A DNA stretch of 64,000 bases from Saprospiraceae bacterium (GTDB lineage Bacteria > Bacteroidota > Bacteroidia > Chitinophagales > Saprospiraceae): positions 1 through 64,000 of the forward strand of contig JAIYAP010000002.1 of assembly GCA_027488935.1 (NCBI GenBank), read 5' to 3'. The notes beneath the pieces were generated by a model. It searched no databases. It was not told the DNA's origin and saw only the letters and a list, made by a program, of their open reading frames with translations. Below are positions 44,762 through 52,622 of this stretch, piece after piece (position 1 is the first letter of the stretch; each line of letters begins with the position of its first letter). The position numbers and the translations under genes were made by a program.

Positions 44762-45985
44762 CTACAAGGCTTTGCTTTGGATGGTTCCATCCTGCAAACG
44801 CGTTGTTAAGAGATCACCCGATGCTATATCAGACGGGGAGCGCAACAGCTCCCCGTTTTTTGTGGTGATGCTGTACCCCCGCTGCAAAACATTGTCGGGA
44901 TGTACGGCACGGCACAACAGCAAGGCTTGCTCTAATTGTTGTACCTGCCCCTGAATCAGGTGTTTGACCCAAACAGGCAAATTGCGTTCGATGGATTCAA
45001 GTTGAGCGGTTTGTTTGCGCTGAAAATCGCGTACGCCCCATTGCAGGGCAGATTCAATTCCTTGCAGTGCAAGTGTCTGATAACGAACTTGTTGGGTGGA
45101 TATTTGCGCCAAATGGTTGCTCAAACCCAAGAGTGCACCCTCAAATTGGGCATTATGCTGTACGATAAAATCGGCAACAGCGGTGGGAGTTTTCAAACTA
45201 CTGTGTGCGACCAGATCGAGCACGGTTTCATCTACATCGTGGCCGATGCCTACCAAAACAGGCAAGGGTAAATGCGCGATGGCCTGACACAATTGCAATC
45301 CGTCAAAAGCCGCCAAATCGAGGCGCGCACCACCACCGCGTAAAATTGCCACACAATCGAAATCGGTCACCCGTTTTTCAATTAATTCGGCAGCGGCTTT
45401 TATTTCCGATTCGGCATTGCGCCCTTGCATTGCCGCTGTAAATAATTGACAATCAAAATGATAGCCGAAAATATTTTGCTGTAAATGTTGGTTAAAATCT
45501 TGCAAACCCGCCGCCGTTTCAGAACTTATGATGGCGATGCGCTGTAAAACAAGGGGAAGTGGCAGTTTTCGATTTTTTTCCAGCAGCCCTTTTTTCCGTA
45601 AAATCTCCAGCGTTTCGCGGCGCTGCAAACTCAACTGACCAAAGGTAAAGGTCGGGTCGACATCCACTATTTGTAATTTCAGGCCATAACGCTCATGAAA
45701 ATCGACCTGCACGCGGATTTTTACTTCCAGGCCTTCGATTAAAATGGCTTCGAGCGTGGGGCCAATGCTGCGCAACAAACGTCGGTAATCGGCTGCCCAC
45801 AATACCGCCTGGGCCTGTGCGATGGGTTCGGCCCCCTCCCCTTTTTGCACCAATTCGAAATAAGTATGGCCCCGTGATTGCCCGGCTTGCGCAATTTCGG
45901 CAGCAATCCATACGGGCTGCTGAAAATTCAGGGCCAGCACCTGCCGGATGTGTTCGTTGAGGTCGAAAAGACTGTACACCTGCAT
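44762..45985 (-). CDS. xseA: Exodeoxyribonuclease VII large subunit
   Basis: The 407-residue protein has an N-terminal OB-fold (about 1-100, VWIAAEIAQAGQSRGHTYFEL), the catalytic core with IAIISSETAAGLQDF and AILRGGGARLDLAAFDG, and VGIGHDVDETVLDLVAHSSLKTPTAVADF. The C terminus has the usual VLQRGYSITTKNGELLRS. With the small subunit XseB it degrades single-stranded DNA. xseB is not visible next to it. The start codon lies 3 bp after the stop of the DUF3089 gene, so they form an operon. Confidence 0.95.
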   Translation of the reverse strand: MQVYSLFDLNEHIRQVLALNFQQPVWIAAEIAQAGQSRGHTYFELVQKGEGAEPIAQAQAVLWAADYRRLLRSIGPTLEAILIEGLEVKIRVQVDFHERYGLKLQIVDVDPTFTFGQLSLQRRETLEILRKKGLLEKNRKLPLPLVLQRIAIISSETAAGLQDFNQHLQQNIFGYHFDCQLFTAAMQGRNAESEIKAAAELIEKRVTDFDCVAILRGGGARLDLAAFDGLQLCQAIAHLPLPVLVGIGHDVDETVLDLVAHSSLKTPTAVADFIVQHNAQFEGALLGLSNHLAQISTQQVRYQTLALQGIESALQWGVRDFQRKQTAQLESIERNLPVWVKHLIQGQVQQLEQALLLCRAVHPDNVLQRGYSITTKNGELLRSPSDIASGDLLTTRLQDGTIQSKAL

Positions 45986-45988
45986 GGG

Positions 45989-47029
45989 CTATTTTTTCAT
46001 ATAGGCCTGTATACGATCTTGTGCATTTTTCTGCACATTCATATAAAATAGATTCAGATCGCCCGGATGGTAATTTTTGGTGCGCATGAATACACTACCT
46101 GGAAATTTAGGTTTTACACTCATCACCACCCCGTTGTACACTTCGGCATCGGTGAGTTCCGGGTAAATGGCACAAAAAGGCCGCACCACACCGCCCATGT
46201 TGGCCGATTTGGGCGCATATACCCTGGGCTCAATACTCCAGTTGATCGGGTTGGTGCATACGATGCCTTTTTGGGGCAGTTTTTCAGCATTTTTCAGCAC
46301 ATAATTGCGTTCGTAGGTGCGCCAGGTGCAATAACAGTCTGTTTGATCGGGTGTTGCACAAGGTTTGGCCGACTTAAAAAACGTAGGATCCACCGGCCAG
46401 CCAACGATATATGCCACGACTAACTGCTTTTGGAGGGGTGTGCCTTCGATCATATCGCGCAGCAGGTACATGGAGTGCATGCCGCCTTGGCTATGGCCAG
46501 CCAGGATAAAGGGCCTGCCTTTATTCCAGTGTTTTAAATAATAATCGAAGGCGGCTTTTACGTCCTCGTAAGCGATATCCAGGGCTTGTTTGGCCGATTT
46601 TTTATCCTTGGTATAAAAGGCATTTAGATGTGCCTGGCGATAGCGGGGGGCGAAAATGCGGCCACACCCGTTGAAAATGGAAGCTTGAAAAAGAATAGGT
46701 GACTCGTCTGTTTTTTTATTCAACAGGGTATCCTCCACGGCCCCGTTCCAGTTTTTTTCATACTTTTTGGAGCCGGTATAAGTCGTTGGATAAATATAAA
46801 AAACATCCACCGGGGCTTTTTCATCCAGGTTTTGCACCTCCGAACAAGGGGTGCGATCGGCATAATCCACTTTATCGGGATGGGCAGCCCAGTTGGCTAG
46901 CTGGGTATAATCTGGTTGTGCGGGAATTTTATCTGAATTAAAAGCCTCTTTGGGATGTACCCAACCGCAAGCGGTTCCAAGTAATATGAGTAGCAGATAC
47001 GTATAAGGAATAAACTTTATCTTAAACAT
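45989..47029 (-). CDS. DUF3089 alpha/beta-hydrolase-like lipoprotein
   Basis: The 346-residue protein has a lipoprotein signal (YLLLILLGTAC). The DUF3089 fold follows, with VDVFYIYPTTY, FAPRYRQAHL, the nucleophile elbow AGHSQGGMHSMYLL, and IVGWPVD. The serine in GHSQG suggests an esterase or lipase-like activity, but the substrate is unknown. I use the ATG at 47029 since it gives the lipobox; the longer frame to 47059 is weaker. It is cotranscribed with xseA. Confidence 0.85.
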   Translation of the reverse strand: MFKIKFIPYTYLLLILLGTACGWVHPKEAFNSDKIPAQPDYTQLANWAAHPDKVDYADRTPCSEVQNLDEKAPVDVFYIYPTTYTGSKKYEKNWNGAVEDTLLNKKTDESPILFQASIFNGCGRIFAPRYRQAHLNAFYTKDKKSAKQALDIAYEDVKAAFDYYLKHWNKGRPFILAGHSQGGMHSMYLLRDMIEGTPLQKQLVVAYIVGWPVDPTFFKSAKPCATPDQTDCYCTWRTYERNYVLKNAEKLPQKGIVCTNPINWSIEPRVYAPKSANMGGVVRPFCAIYPELTDAEVYNGVVMSVKPKFPGSVFMRTKNYHPGDLNLFYMNVQKNAQDRIQAYMKK

Positions 47030-47070
47030 AAAATCCGTATTTAGAAGGAAAGAAAACATGAAAAAACGAT

Positions 47071-47114
47071 AAATAACACGATTGAACGATAAAGATCGGC
47101 CAATCGTGTTATTT
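47071..47114 (-). terminator. Probable terminator of fabG
   Basis: AAATAACACGATTG at 47071-47084 pairs exactly with CAATCGTGTTATTT at 47101-47114. On the minus strand the hairpin is followed by ATCGTTTTTTC. It lies 27 bp after the fabG stop and before the DUF3089 gene. Confidence 0.7.
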
Positions 47115-47141
47115 ACAAGGTAGATACACGTTATTTCTTGA

Positions 47142-47882
47142 TTAACAATTCAACGCGCCACAAACGGAGATTACTTGTCCGGACACGTATCCGCCCATGT
47201 CGGAGGCTAAAAACACGCAGGTATTGGCCACTTCTTCGCCTTTGCCGAGGCGTTTCATCGGAATAGCGCTCAAATAGCCTTCTTTTGTTTTTTCATCCAG
47301 CACCGCCGTCATTTCAGTTTCAATAAAACCAGGGGCAACGGCGTTGCAGCGAATGCCGCGCGAGCCGTATTCTTTGGCAATCGACTTTGAAAAACCGATG
47401 ATTCCCGCTTTAGAAGCGGCATAATTGGCCTGACCTGCTTGTCCAAACACACCCACCACAGAGCTCATGTTGATGATAGAACCTCCAGTGCGGATCATGG
47501 GTTTGAGGCAATGTTTGGTGAGGTTGAATACCGATTTCAGGTTGGTATTGATCACATCGTCCCATTGCTGTTCGGTCATCCGCAGCATCAAAGTATCGCG
47601 GGTGATGCCGGCGTTGTTGACCAATACATCAATTTTACCAAAATCTTTAACAACTTGTGCAACAAGGGCTTCTGCTTGTGCATAATCGCCTGCGTCACTT
47701 TGGTAAGCCTTTACGGAAGGGCCCAGTTCAGCGGCTAAATTTTCAGACCGTTCCGCCGAAGATGCCGATACATACGTAAACGCTACTTGTGCGCCTTGTG
47801 CTGCAAACGTGCGTACGATGGCTTCACCGATTCCGCGCGCGCCACCGGTTACGAGCGCGACTTTTCCATCTAATAATCCCAT
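47142..47882 (-). CDS. fabG: 3-oxoacyl-[acyl-carrier-protein] reductase
   Basis: The 246-residue classical short-chain dehydrogenase has the NADP motif TGGARGIGE (12-20), NNAG (89-92) and catalytic residues S141, Y154 and K158 (YAASKAG). FabG-like features include VAPGFIETEMT, the C-terminal GKGEEVANTCVFLAS, and YVSGQVISVCGAL. It reduces the 3-keto intermediate in fatty acid elongation. No other fab genes are adjacent. Confidence 0.93.
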   Translation of the reverse strand: MGLLDGKVALVTGGARGIGEAIVRTFAAQGAQVAFTYVSASSAERSENLAAELGPSVKAYQSDAGDYAQAEALVAQVVKDFGKIDVLVNNAGITRDTLMLRMTEQQWDDVINTNLKSVFNLTKHCLKPMIRTGGSIINMSSVVGVFGQAGQANYAASKAGIIGFSKSIAKEYGSRGIRCNAVAPGFIETEMTAVLDEKTKEGYLSAIPMKRLGKGEEVANTCVFLASDMGGYVSGQVISVCGALNC

Positions 47883-47883
47883 G

Positions 47884-47916
47884 ATTAGTTGTTAGTTGTT
47901 AGTTGATAGTTGATCG
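47884..47916. repeat. Short TTAGTTG tandem repeats
   Basis: The stretch before fabG is made of TTAGTTG units (TTAGTTGTTAGTTGTTAGTTG, then TAGTTGATCGTTG). It is a simple low-complexity leader overlapping the fabG translation start region on the minus strand. The rest of 47917-48023 has no gene. Confidence 0.7.
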
Positions 47917-48023
47917 TTGGAGTGCAAAGGTTAAAAATTATCGTTTTCCAAACATTGAAATCTTGTAGTTAATCGTCGAAGGCGAATCTTTTCTGCAACT
48001 TTGCGGCTTAAAAATACCCTGTT

Positions 48024-49277
48024 TTGGATCAAGCAAACAAACCTGACGCGTACGCTGCGTTGCGCATACCCGATTACCGCTGGTTTTTGGCGATGCGCAT
48101 GATGACGACCTTTACGGTACAGATTATGTCTGTTGCGGTACAATACTACGTTTATGAGCTGACAAACAGTCCCTTGATGCTGGGCTTAATTGGCCTGGCG
48201 GAGGCAGTTCCGGCTATTGGCATCAGCTTGTGGGCGGGTCATTTGGCCGATAAATACAACCGCCGGAATATCCTGATTGGTTGTTTATCGTTGCTGTTGT
48301 TGTGTTCTGTGGCGCTGTGTGGATTGGTACTTTACAAGGACACCTTACCTGTTTCAACCCTTTTAATTGCGGTATACGGGATTATTTTTGCCAACGGGAT
48401 ATCGCGTGGCTTTTTCAGTCCGGCGAACTTTGCCTTTTTGCCACAATTGGTCGATCGCAAATTGCTGCCCAATGCGATTGCGTGGAACAGCAGTACCTGG
48501 GAAGTAGCGAGTATTGGGGGCTTGGGCATTGGTGGGTTGTTGTATGGTTTTTGGCATGGCCCGGAGTTGGCTTTTGGGGTAATGTCGGTGTTGTGCGCAT
48601 TGGCTTTGGTGTGTACGCTGCAAATCACCTCGAAGCCGGTACCGCCGACGCATTTGATGGAGCCCGCGCTGGTGCGCATACGCGAGGGCTTGCGGTTTGT
48701 TTTTAGCAATCAATTGATTATCACCACCATTGTATTGGATTTATTGGCGGTGTTGTTTGGGGGCGCGGTGGCTTTGTTGCCGGTTTTTGCCAAAGATATT
48801 TTGAAAGTTGGTCCGGAAGGATTGGGTATTTTACGCGCGGCCATGTCGATTGGGGCGATTTCCATGGCCTTTTTTATAGCGCACCGTCCGTTGGGTAAAG
48901 GGGCGGGCAAACTATTGCTGGCCAGTGTGGCAGGTTTTGGGGCTTGTATGATTGGCTTTGGCTTGTCGACCAATTTTTGGCTCTCGTTTGCATTTTTGGT
49001 TACGGCGGGCATGTTGGACGAGGTGAGTGTGTTTATTCGTTCTTCGCTGGTGCAGCACCTCACGCCGGAGCACATGAAAGGACGGGTATCGTCGGTGAGT
49101 ACGATCTTTATCACCTCTTCGAATGAAATTGGGGCTTTTGAAAGTGGCTTGGCGGCCAGTATGATGGGCACCGTGCCTTCGGTGGTCTTTGGCGGGGCGG
49201 TTACGTTGGTGGTGGTATATGCCACCTGGTTGCGGTCGCCAAAGTTGCGGATGTTGGATTTTTCGCGGTTTCGGTGA
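48024..49277 (+). CDS. MFS transporter
   Basis: The 417-residue protein has 10 to 12 hydrophobic helices and the MFS loop 2 motif GHLADKYNRRNIL. FANGISRGFFSPANFAFLPQLV and the early ALRIPDYRWFL segment are typical of the EntS-like (MFS_3) exporters common in Bacteroidota. The start is a TTG at 48024, because the in-frame stop (TAA at 48009) lies 13 bp upstream and the next internal ATG would lose the first helix. The substrate is unknown. It is divergent from fabG across 141 bp. Confidence 0.88.
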   Translation: MDQANKPDAYAALRIPDYRWFLAMRMMTTFTVQIMSVAVQYYVYELTNSPLMLGLIGLAEAVPAIGISLWAGHLADKYNRRNILIGCLSLLLLCSVALCGLVLYKDTLPVSTLLIAVYGIIFANGISRGFFSPANFAFLPQLVDRKLLPNAIAWNSSTWEVASIGGLGIGGLLYGFWHGPELAFGVMSVLCALALVCTLQITSKPVPPTHLMEPALVRIREGLRFVFSNQLIITTIVLDLLAVLFGGAVALLPVFAKDILKVGPEGLGILRAAMSIGAISMAFFIAHRPLGKGAGKLLLASVAGFGACMIGFGLSTNFWLSFAFLVTAGMLDEVSVFIRSSLVQHLTPEHMKGRVSSVSTIFITSSNEIGAFESGLAASMMGTVPSVVFGGAVTLVVVYATWLRSPKLRMLDFSRFR

Positions 49278-49364
49278 GGAAGGAGTTAGTGGTTGCAGGA
49301 AGTTGATTTGGAAATTTGCTTAAAAACTGTTTTCTTTGTAATTCACCTTAAAAACTATTAAAAT

Positions 49365-49562
49365 ATGCAATTTACGAAACAGGATGCCCGCAAGATGTTG
49401 TATCGTTTTGCTGGCATATATACATTGGTCAGTATTTTTTATGACGTTTTAAATGCATGCGGCGTAGCAGGTTTTGATCAGCATCCCACCTATTTTACAG
49501 CCATTGCCTATACCCTTATTTTGTATTTTGCTGATCTTTTTAAGTTGGACACTGCGCAGTAA
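49365..49562 (+). CDS. Small hypothetical membrane protein
   Basis: The 65-residue product has a basic N terminus (QFTKQDARKMLYR) and two hydrophobic stretches (GIYTLVSIFYDVLNACGVAG and YFTAIAYTLILYFADLF). The frame begins with an ATG preceded by AT-rich DNA and ends 12 bp from the convergent anti-sigma gene. Codon use is ordinary. No family is recognised; it could be a chance frame. Confidence 0.5.
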   Translation: MQFTKQDARKMLYRFAGIYTLVSIFYDVLNACGVAGFDQHPTYFTAIAYTLILYFADLFKLDTAQ

Positions 49563-49573
49563 AACCAACTTAC

Positions 49574-50161
49574 CTATTTTGTAAAAAAGCCCATTAAAGC
49601 CGGATCATCGGCCAGCGAGGAGCCTTTTGAAACTGAATTCAATTCGGTTGTATCAATGGGCAATACTGCAATTGGGACCGGGAAAAGATCGCTTGCAGCC
49701 ATTTCCGGATGATTTGGTTTTTCTCGAAACACAATGCGGGTGCGTATCTTAATACGATCTCGCCAAATGATTTTTTCTTGAAATACCGTATCTGTTTTGG
49801 TTTGAACCAAGGTTATTGGCTGCACTTCTCCTTGATTTTTAGCCCCTTGGGCAATGTATATCAAAGGAATTACCGCAGCGGCAGCAAGCAGCATTTGCCA
49901 AACGGGGACAGCGCGGTGCAACAAACCCCGTTTTGAAACGGCCAGTGCTGGCTTTTGGGCTAGCATTTGTGCCATCAAGCGCCCCTTCAATGCGGGAGGC
50001 GGTACAATTTCGGCATCTAATTGTGGCGCACAAAGGAGCAATGCCCGTAAATGCGCATATTCGGTTTGGGACATGTTTGCCAACACCTGCGCGCGCTCTT
50101 GTGGCAGCAGGGCATCGAAATCCTTTTGCAAGGCCAATTCTTCAATGTTTAAAAATTGCAT
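49574..50161 (-). CDS. Putative anti-sigma factor
   Basis: The 195-residue protein has a cytosolic helical N terminus (about 1-75), a single membrane helix (about 88-105, VWQMLLAAAAVIPLIYIAQ) and a periplasmic C terminus of about 90 residues rich in charged turns. This topology is typical of anti-sigma factors, although the zinc-binding HxxxCxxC motif is absent. It follows the ECF sigma gene by 67 bp on the same strand, which supports the pairing. Confidence 0.65.
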   Translation of the reverse strand: MQFLNIEELALQKDFDALLPQERAQVLANMSQTEYAHLRALLLCAPQLDAEIVPPPALKGRLMAQMLAQKPALAVSKRGLLHRAVPVWQMLLAAAAVIPLIYIAQGAKNQGEVQPITLVQTKTDTVFQEKIIWRDRIKIRTRIVFREKPNHPEMAASDLFPVPIAVLPIDTTELNSVSKGSSLADDPALMGFFTK

Positions 50162-50228
50162 TTTCCATTTATTTTATCAACAACAATAATTCTTTGATTT
50201 TAAGAGGATTATAATCAACGCAAAGTGG

Positions 50229-50807
50229 TTACGCTTTATAAAAAGCGCCTACTTTTTCGGTAATTTGTTTCAGCGCATAGTGTAACCGCGATTTTATGGT
50301 GCCTTCCGGGCAATCCATAATTTCGGCGATTTGGGCTACGGAGCAGTCTTCCTGATAGCGCAATACAAAGCATTGGCGGTGTGGTTCATTTAATTGTCCG
50401 ATGGCTTCCCGGAGTTCTGCATCGAGGCGTTGCTGGTCTAATTTTTCGGGTAAAAAAGTGTGGTAAATCTGCTCCTGAACCTCGGTTTCTTGCAGGCTAA
50501 GGGTTAGTTTTCGGCGATATTCATTTTTGCACATATTGGTTGCCAGGGTGTATAACCAGGTGCAAAAATTGCGGGAAGGGTCGTACAAATGCGGCTTTTC
50601 TATGATTTTCAGGAACAAATCTTGGGTAAAATCCTCCGACTTCGCAGCATTTTGCCATAATAAACGGTAAAAATAACGGTACATTCGGGCACTGTACCGG
50701 TCGTACAGCACCTCGAATGCCCGTTCGTTGTTGTGCAGGGCTATTTCTTGCATCAGCCTTGCATCGGGGTACGTTCTTATGTCTGGATGCCGATCAGAAT
50801 TGGGCAT
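50229..50807 (-). CDS. ECF-type RNA polymerase sigma factor
   Basis: The 192-residue protein has sigma-70 region 2 (about 28-95, AFEVLYDRYSARMYRYFYRLL then EDFTQDLFLKI and TWLYTLATNMCKNEYRR). Region 4 (about 132-185) has LNEPHRQCFVLRYQEDCSVAQIAEIMDCPEGTIKSRLHYALKQI. It would direct RNA polymerase to specific promoters under release from an anti-sigma partner, here probably 49574-50161. It follows the SUMF1-domain gene by 39 bp on the same strand. Confidence 0.93.
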   Translation of the reverse strand: MPNSDRHPDIRTYPDARLMQEIALHNNERAFEVLYDRYSARMYRYFYRLLWQNAAKSEDFTQDLFLKIIEKPHLYDPSRNFCTWLYTLATNMCKNEYRRKLTLSLQETEVQEQIYHTFLPEKLDQQRLDAELREAIGQLNEPHRQCFVLRYQEDCSVAQIAEIMDCPEGTIKSRLHYALKQITEKVGAFYKA

Positions 50808-50846
50808 GTTTAATTTGTAAAGCGTTTAAAATAACCATGGTCAAGT

Positions 50847-52469
50847 TTATTCCTCTATAACTTCCATGAATACCCGCAAGCCGACCGCTGGGTCTGGGCC
50901 AGCATATTTAGTGTTATAGGTCAGGCTTCCTTTATAAGGCAAATGATTCCAGCTGCCTCCTTTTACGATACCGGGCTCTTGCACCATTTCGGCCACATTG
51001 CCACTTACATTGTACAGTCCAAAATTATTCGGATAATACGTTGAAACAGGTACCGGGAAAAATCCGCCGTCATTGCAGTTGTTGGTATGTACGGCACACG
51101 TATCACACGTTTCATTGACCAAATAATTGCCAAGATAGCATCCCTTGCTGTTGCGCACATAATATCCGCCCCAGGGAAACCCCGCTTCTTTGATCCCGCC
51201 AGCGCCCGCAATTTTCCATTCATTTTCGGTAGGAAGGCGAAAAACGACCTTTTTAAACTTCTTTTTAGCGGTAGACTGGTTGTAAACGTCCGTAATCCAG
51301 GCACAATATCGCTCAGCAGATGCCCTGCTGATGTTCACGACGGGGGCTTCCGGGTCGTCGGGATGGCCATGTTTGAAGAGTACCTCGTCGGGCAAATTGC
51401 GCAGGTTTTCGGGTAACAAGGCCCGCCAATCTATTTTGGCCGTTTTACATTCCATGAGCTGGTCAAAATCCTTATTGCTGACTAAATCGCGCAAAAAGGC
51501 GGCATATTGAGCATTGGTCAGTTCGGTTTCGGAGGCATACAATTGTGTTCCTACCTTTTTCATGGGTTTTTCGAGCGTCTTCACGGTTATTTCAGAAACC
51601 AAGGCACCTGCTGGAATTTGGTTGAACAGAGCCTGGGTGGCCGCGAGTCGATCACCGGCGCGCGCAAGATCAAAGGCCATCTTTTGGATGTTTTCGGCGG
51701 CATTGGTATTGTTTACGCTGGCATAATAACGATACAGGAGCAAAAAAGCAGGAATATAATTGAGGTTTAAGCGGGCCATAACCGCCTGATTTTGAGTGGA
51801 TTCGAGGTTTAATTTTAAATAATCGACCCGAAAGTTGTTTTCATAGTTATCGCGTAATACGGCTACATTATCAAAAGGCTTTGGGCTGTATTTAATGGCC
51901 AATCCGGTGATGTATAAATTGTGTTGCGCAGGCGCCAGGTTTTTTTGATCGACCAGTACGCTAAAATAAAGTGGCGCTGCTACCGGTTCATTTTGTGCGA
52001 ATTTTAACAACTGGGGTACATCCGTTTTATCCAAAACAGCCACTTCAGGTTTTAAGTGGAGCCGATCGTTGAGCAGTTGTTGTACTTGCGGATCTTTTAG
52101 CCATGTATGGTGTAAAATGAGCACATCTTTGCGCACATGCAGGGCATTTTGAAGTAAAAGTGTCGGGTAAGTATCGTTTTCATTTTGGGTAATGATGATC
52201 GCACCTTGCTCGACCGACATCAGGGCGTTGTAGTTCCAGTTGAGCATGCCGGGTATAAATTGGCCACTTGCATACCAGGCTTCACAAATGGAAGCACAAA
52301 GGGCGGCATCTCCGGCGCGGGCTGCTGCATCGAGGCGGGTTTCAAAATCGGCCGTGCTGCTGTTGGTGTTAGTTTGGGCATGCAGCACAGGTAAAGGAAA
52401 GCCCGGAAGGAGGCTGGGCAAACATATCGCCACAATACAGAGGAGGCGATGGCAGGTGTTGTTTTTCAT
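50847..52469 (-). CDS. SUMF1 (formylglycine-generating-like) domain protein, secreted
   Basis: The 540-residue protein has a signal peptide (LLCIVAICLPSLLPGFPLPVLHAQ). A helical region follows; part of it (GAIIITQNENDTYPTLLLQN) resembles a segment known from DUF2723 proteins. The C-terminal SUMF1/FGE-sulfatase domain (about 300-538) has ETELTNAQYAAFL, RLPTENEWKIAGAGG, NVSGNVAEMVQEP and VKGGSWNHLPY. Many members of this domain are structural or ligand-binding rather than enzymes; the copper-binding cysteine pair of true FGE is not evident. It may be part of the sigma factor's regulon or sensing unit. Confidence 0.82.
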   Translation of the reverse strand: MKNNTCHRLLCIVAICLPSLLPGFPLPVLHAQTNTNSSTADFETRLDAAARAGDAALCASICEAWYASGQFIPGMLNWNYNALMSVEQGAIIITQNENDTYPTLLLQNALHVRKDVLILHHTWLKDPQVQQLLNDRLHLKPEVAVLDKTDVPQLLKFAQNEPVAAPLYFSVLVDQKNLAPAQHNLYITGLAIKYSPKPFDNVAVLRDNYENNFRVDYLKLNLESTQNQAVMARLNLNYIPAFLLLYRYYASVNNTNAAENIQKMAFDLARAGDRLAATQALFNQIPAGALVSEITVKTLEKPMKKVGTQLYASETELTNAQYAAFLRDLVSNKDFDQLMECKTAKIDWRALLPENLRNLPDEVLFKHGHPDDPEAPVVNISRASAERYCAWITDVYNQSTAKKKFKKVVFRLPTENEWKIAGAGGIKEAGFPWGGYYVRNSKGCYLGNYLVNETCDTCAVHTNNCNDGGFFPVPVSTYYPNNFGLYNVSGNVAEMVQEPGIVKGGSWNHLPYKGSLTYNTKYAGPDPAVGLRVFMEVIEE

Positions 52470-52537
52470 GTGCAGTTTATTTAAAGATGGAAGATAAACT
52501 GCTTACACGGGTGTGGGGAAAACGTTCAATGGTTTAT

Positions 52538-52581
52538 AAAAAAAACTGTTCCGCAAGAACGCTTTGGTTCTTACGGAACAG
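52538..52581 (-). terminator. Terminator of the giant HYR protein gene
   Basis: CTGTTCCGCAAGAAC at 52546-52560 pairs with GTTCTTACGGAACAG at 52567-52581 with one G-T mismatch. On the minus strand eight T follow (A-run 52538-52545). It lies 42 bp past the stop of the 2477-residue gene. Confidence 0.88.
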
Positions 52582-52622
52582 AAAATTTAAACAATCAAAT
52601 CAACATTGATAGACAAGCAATT

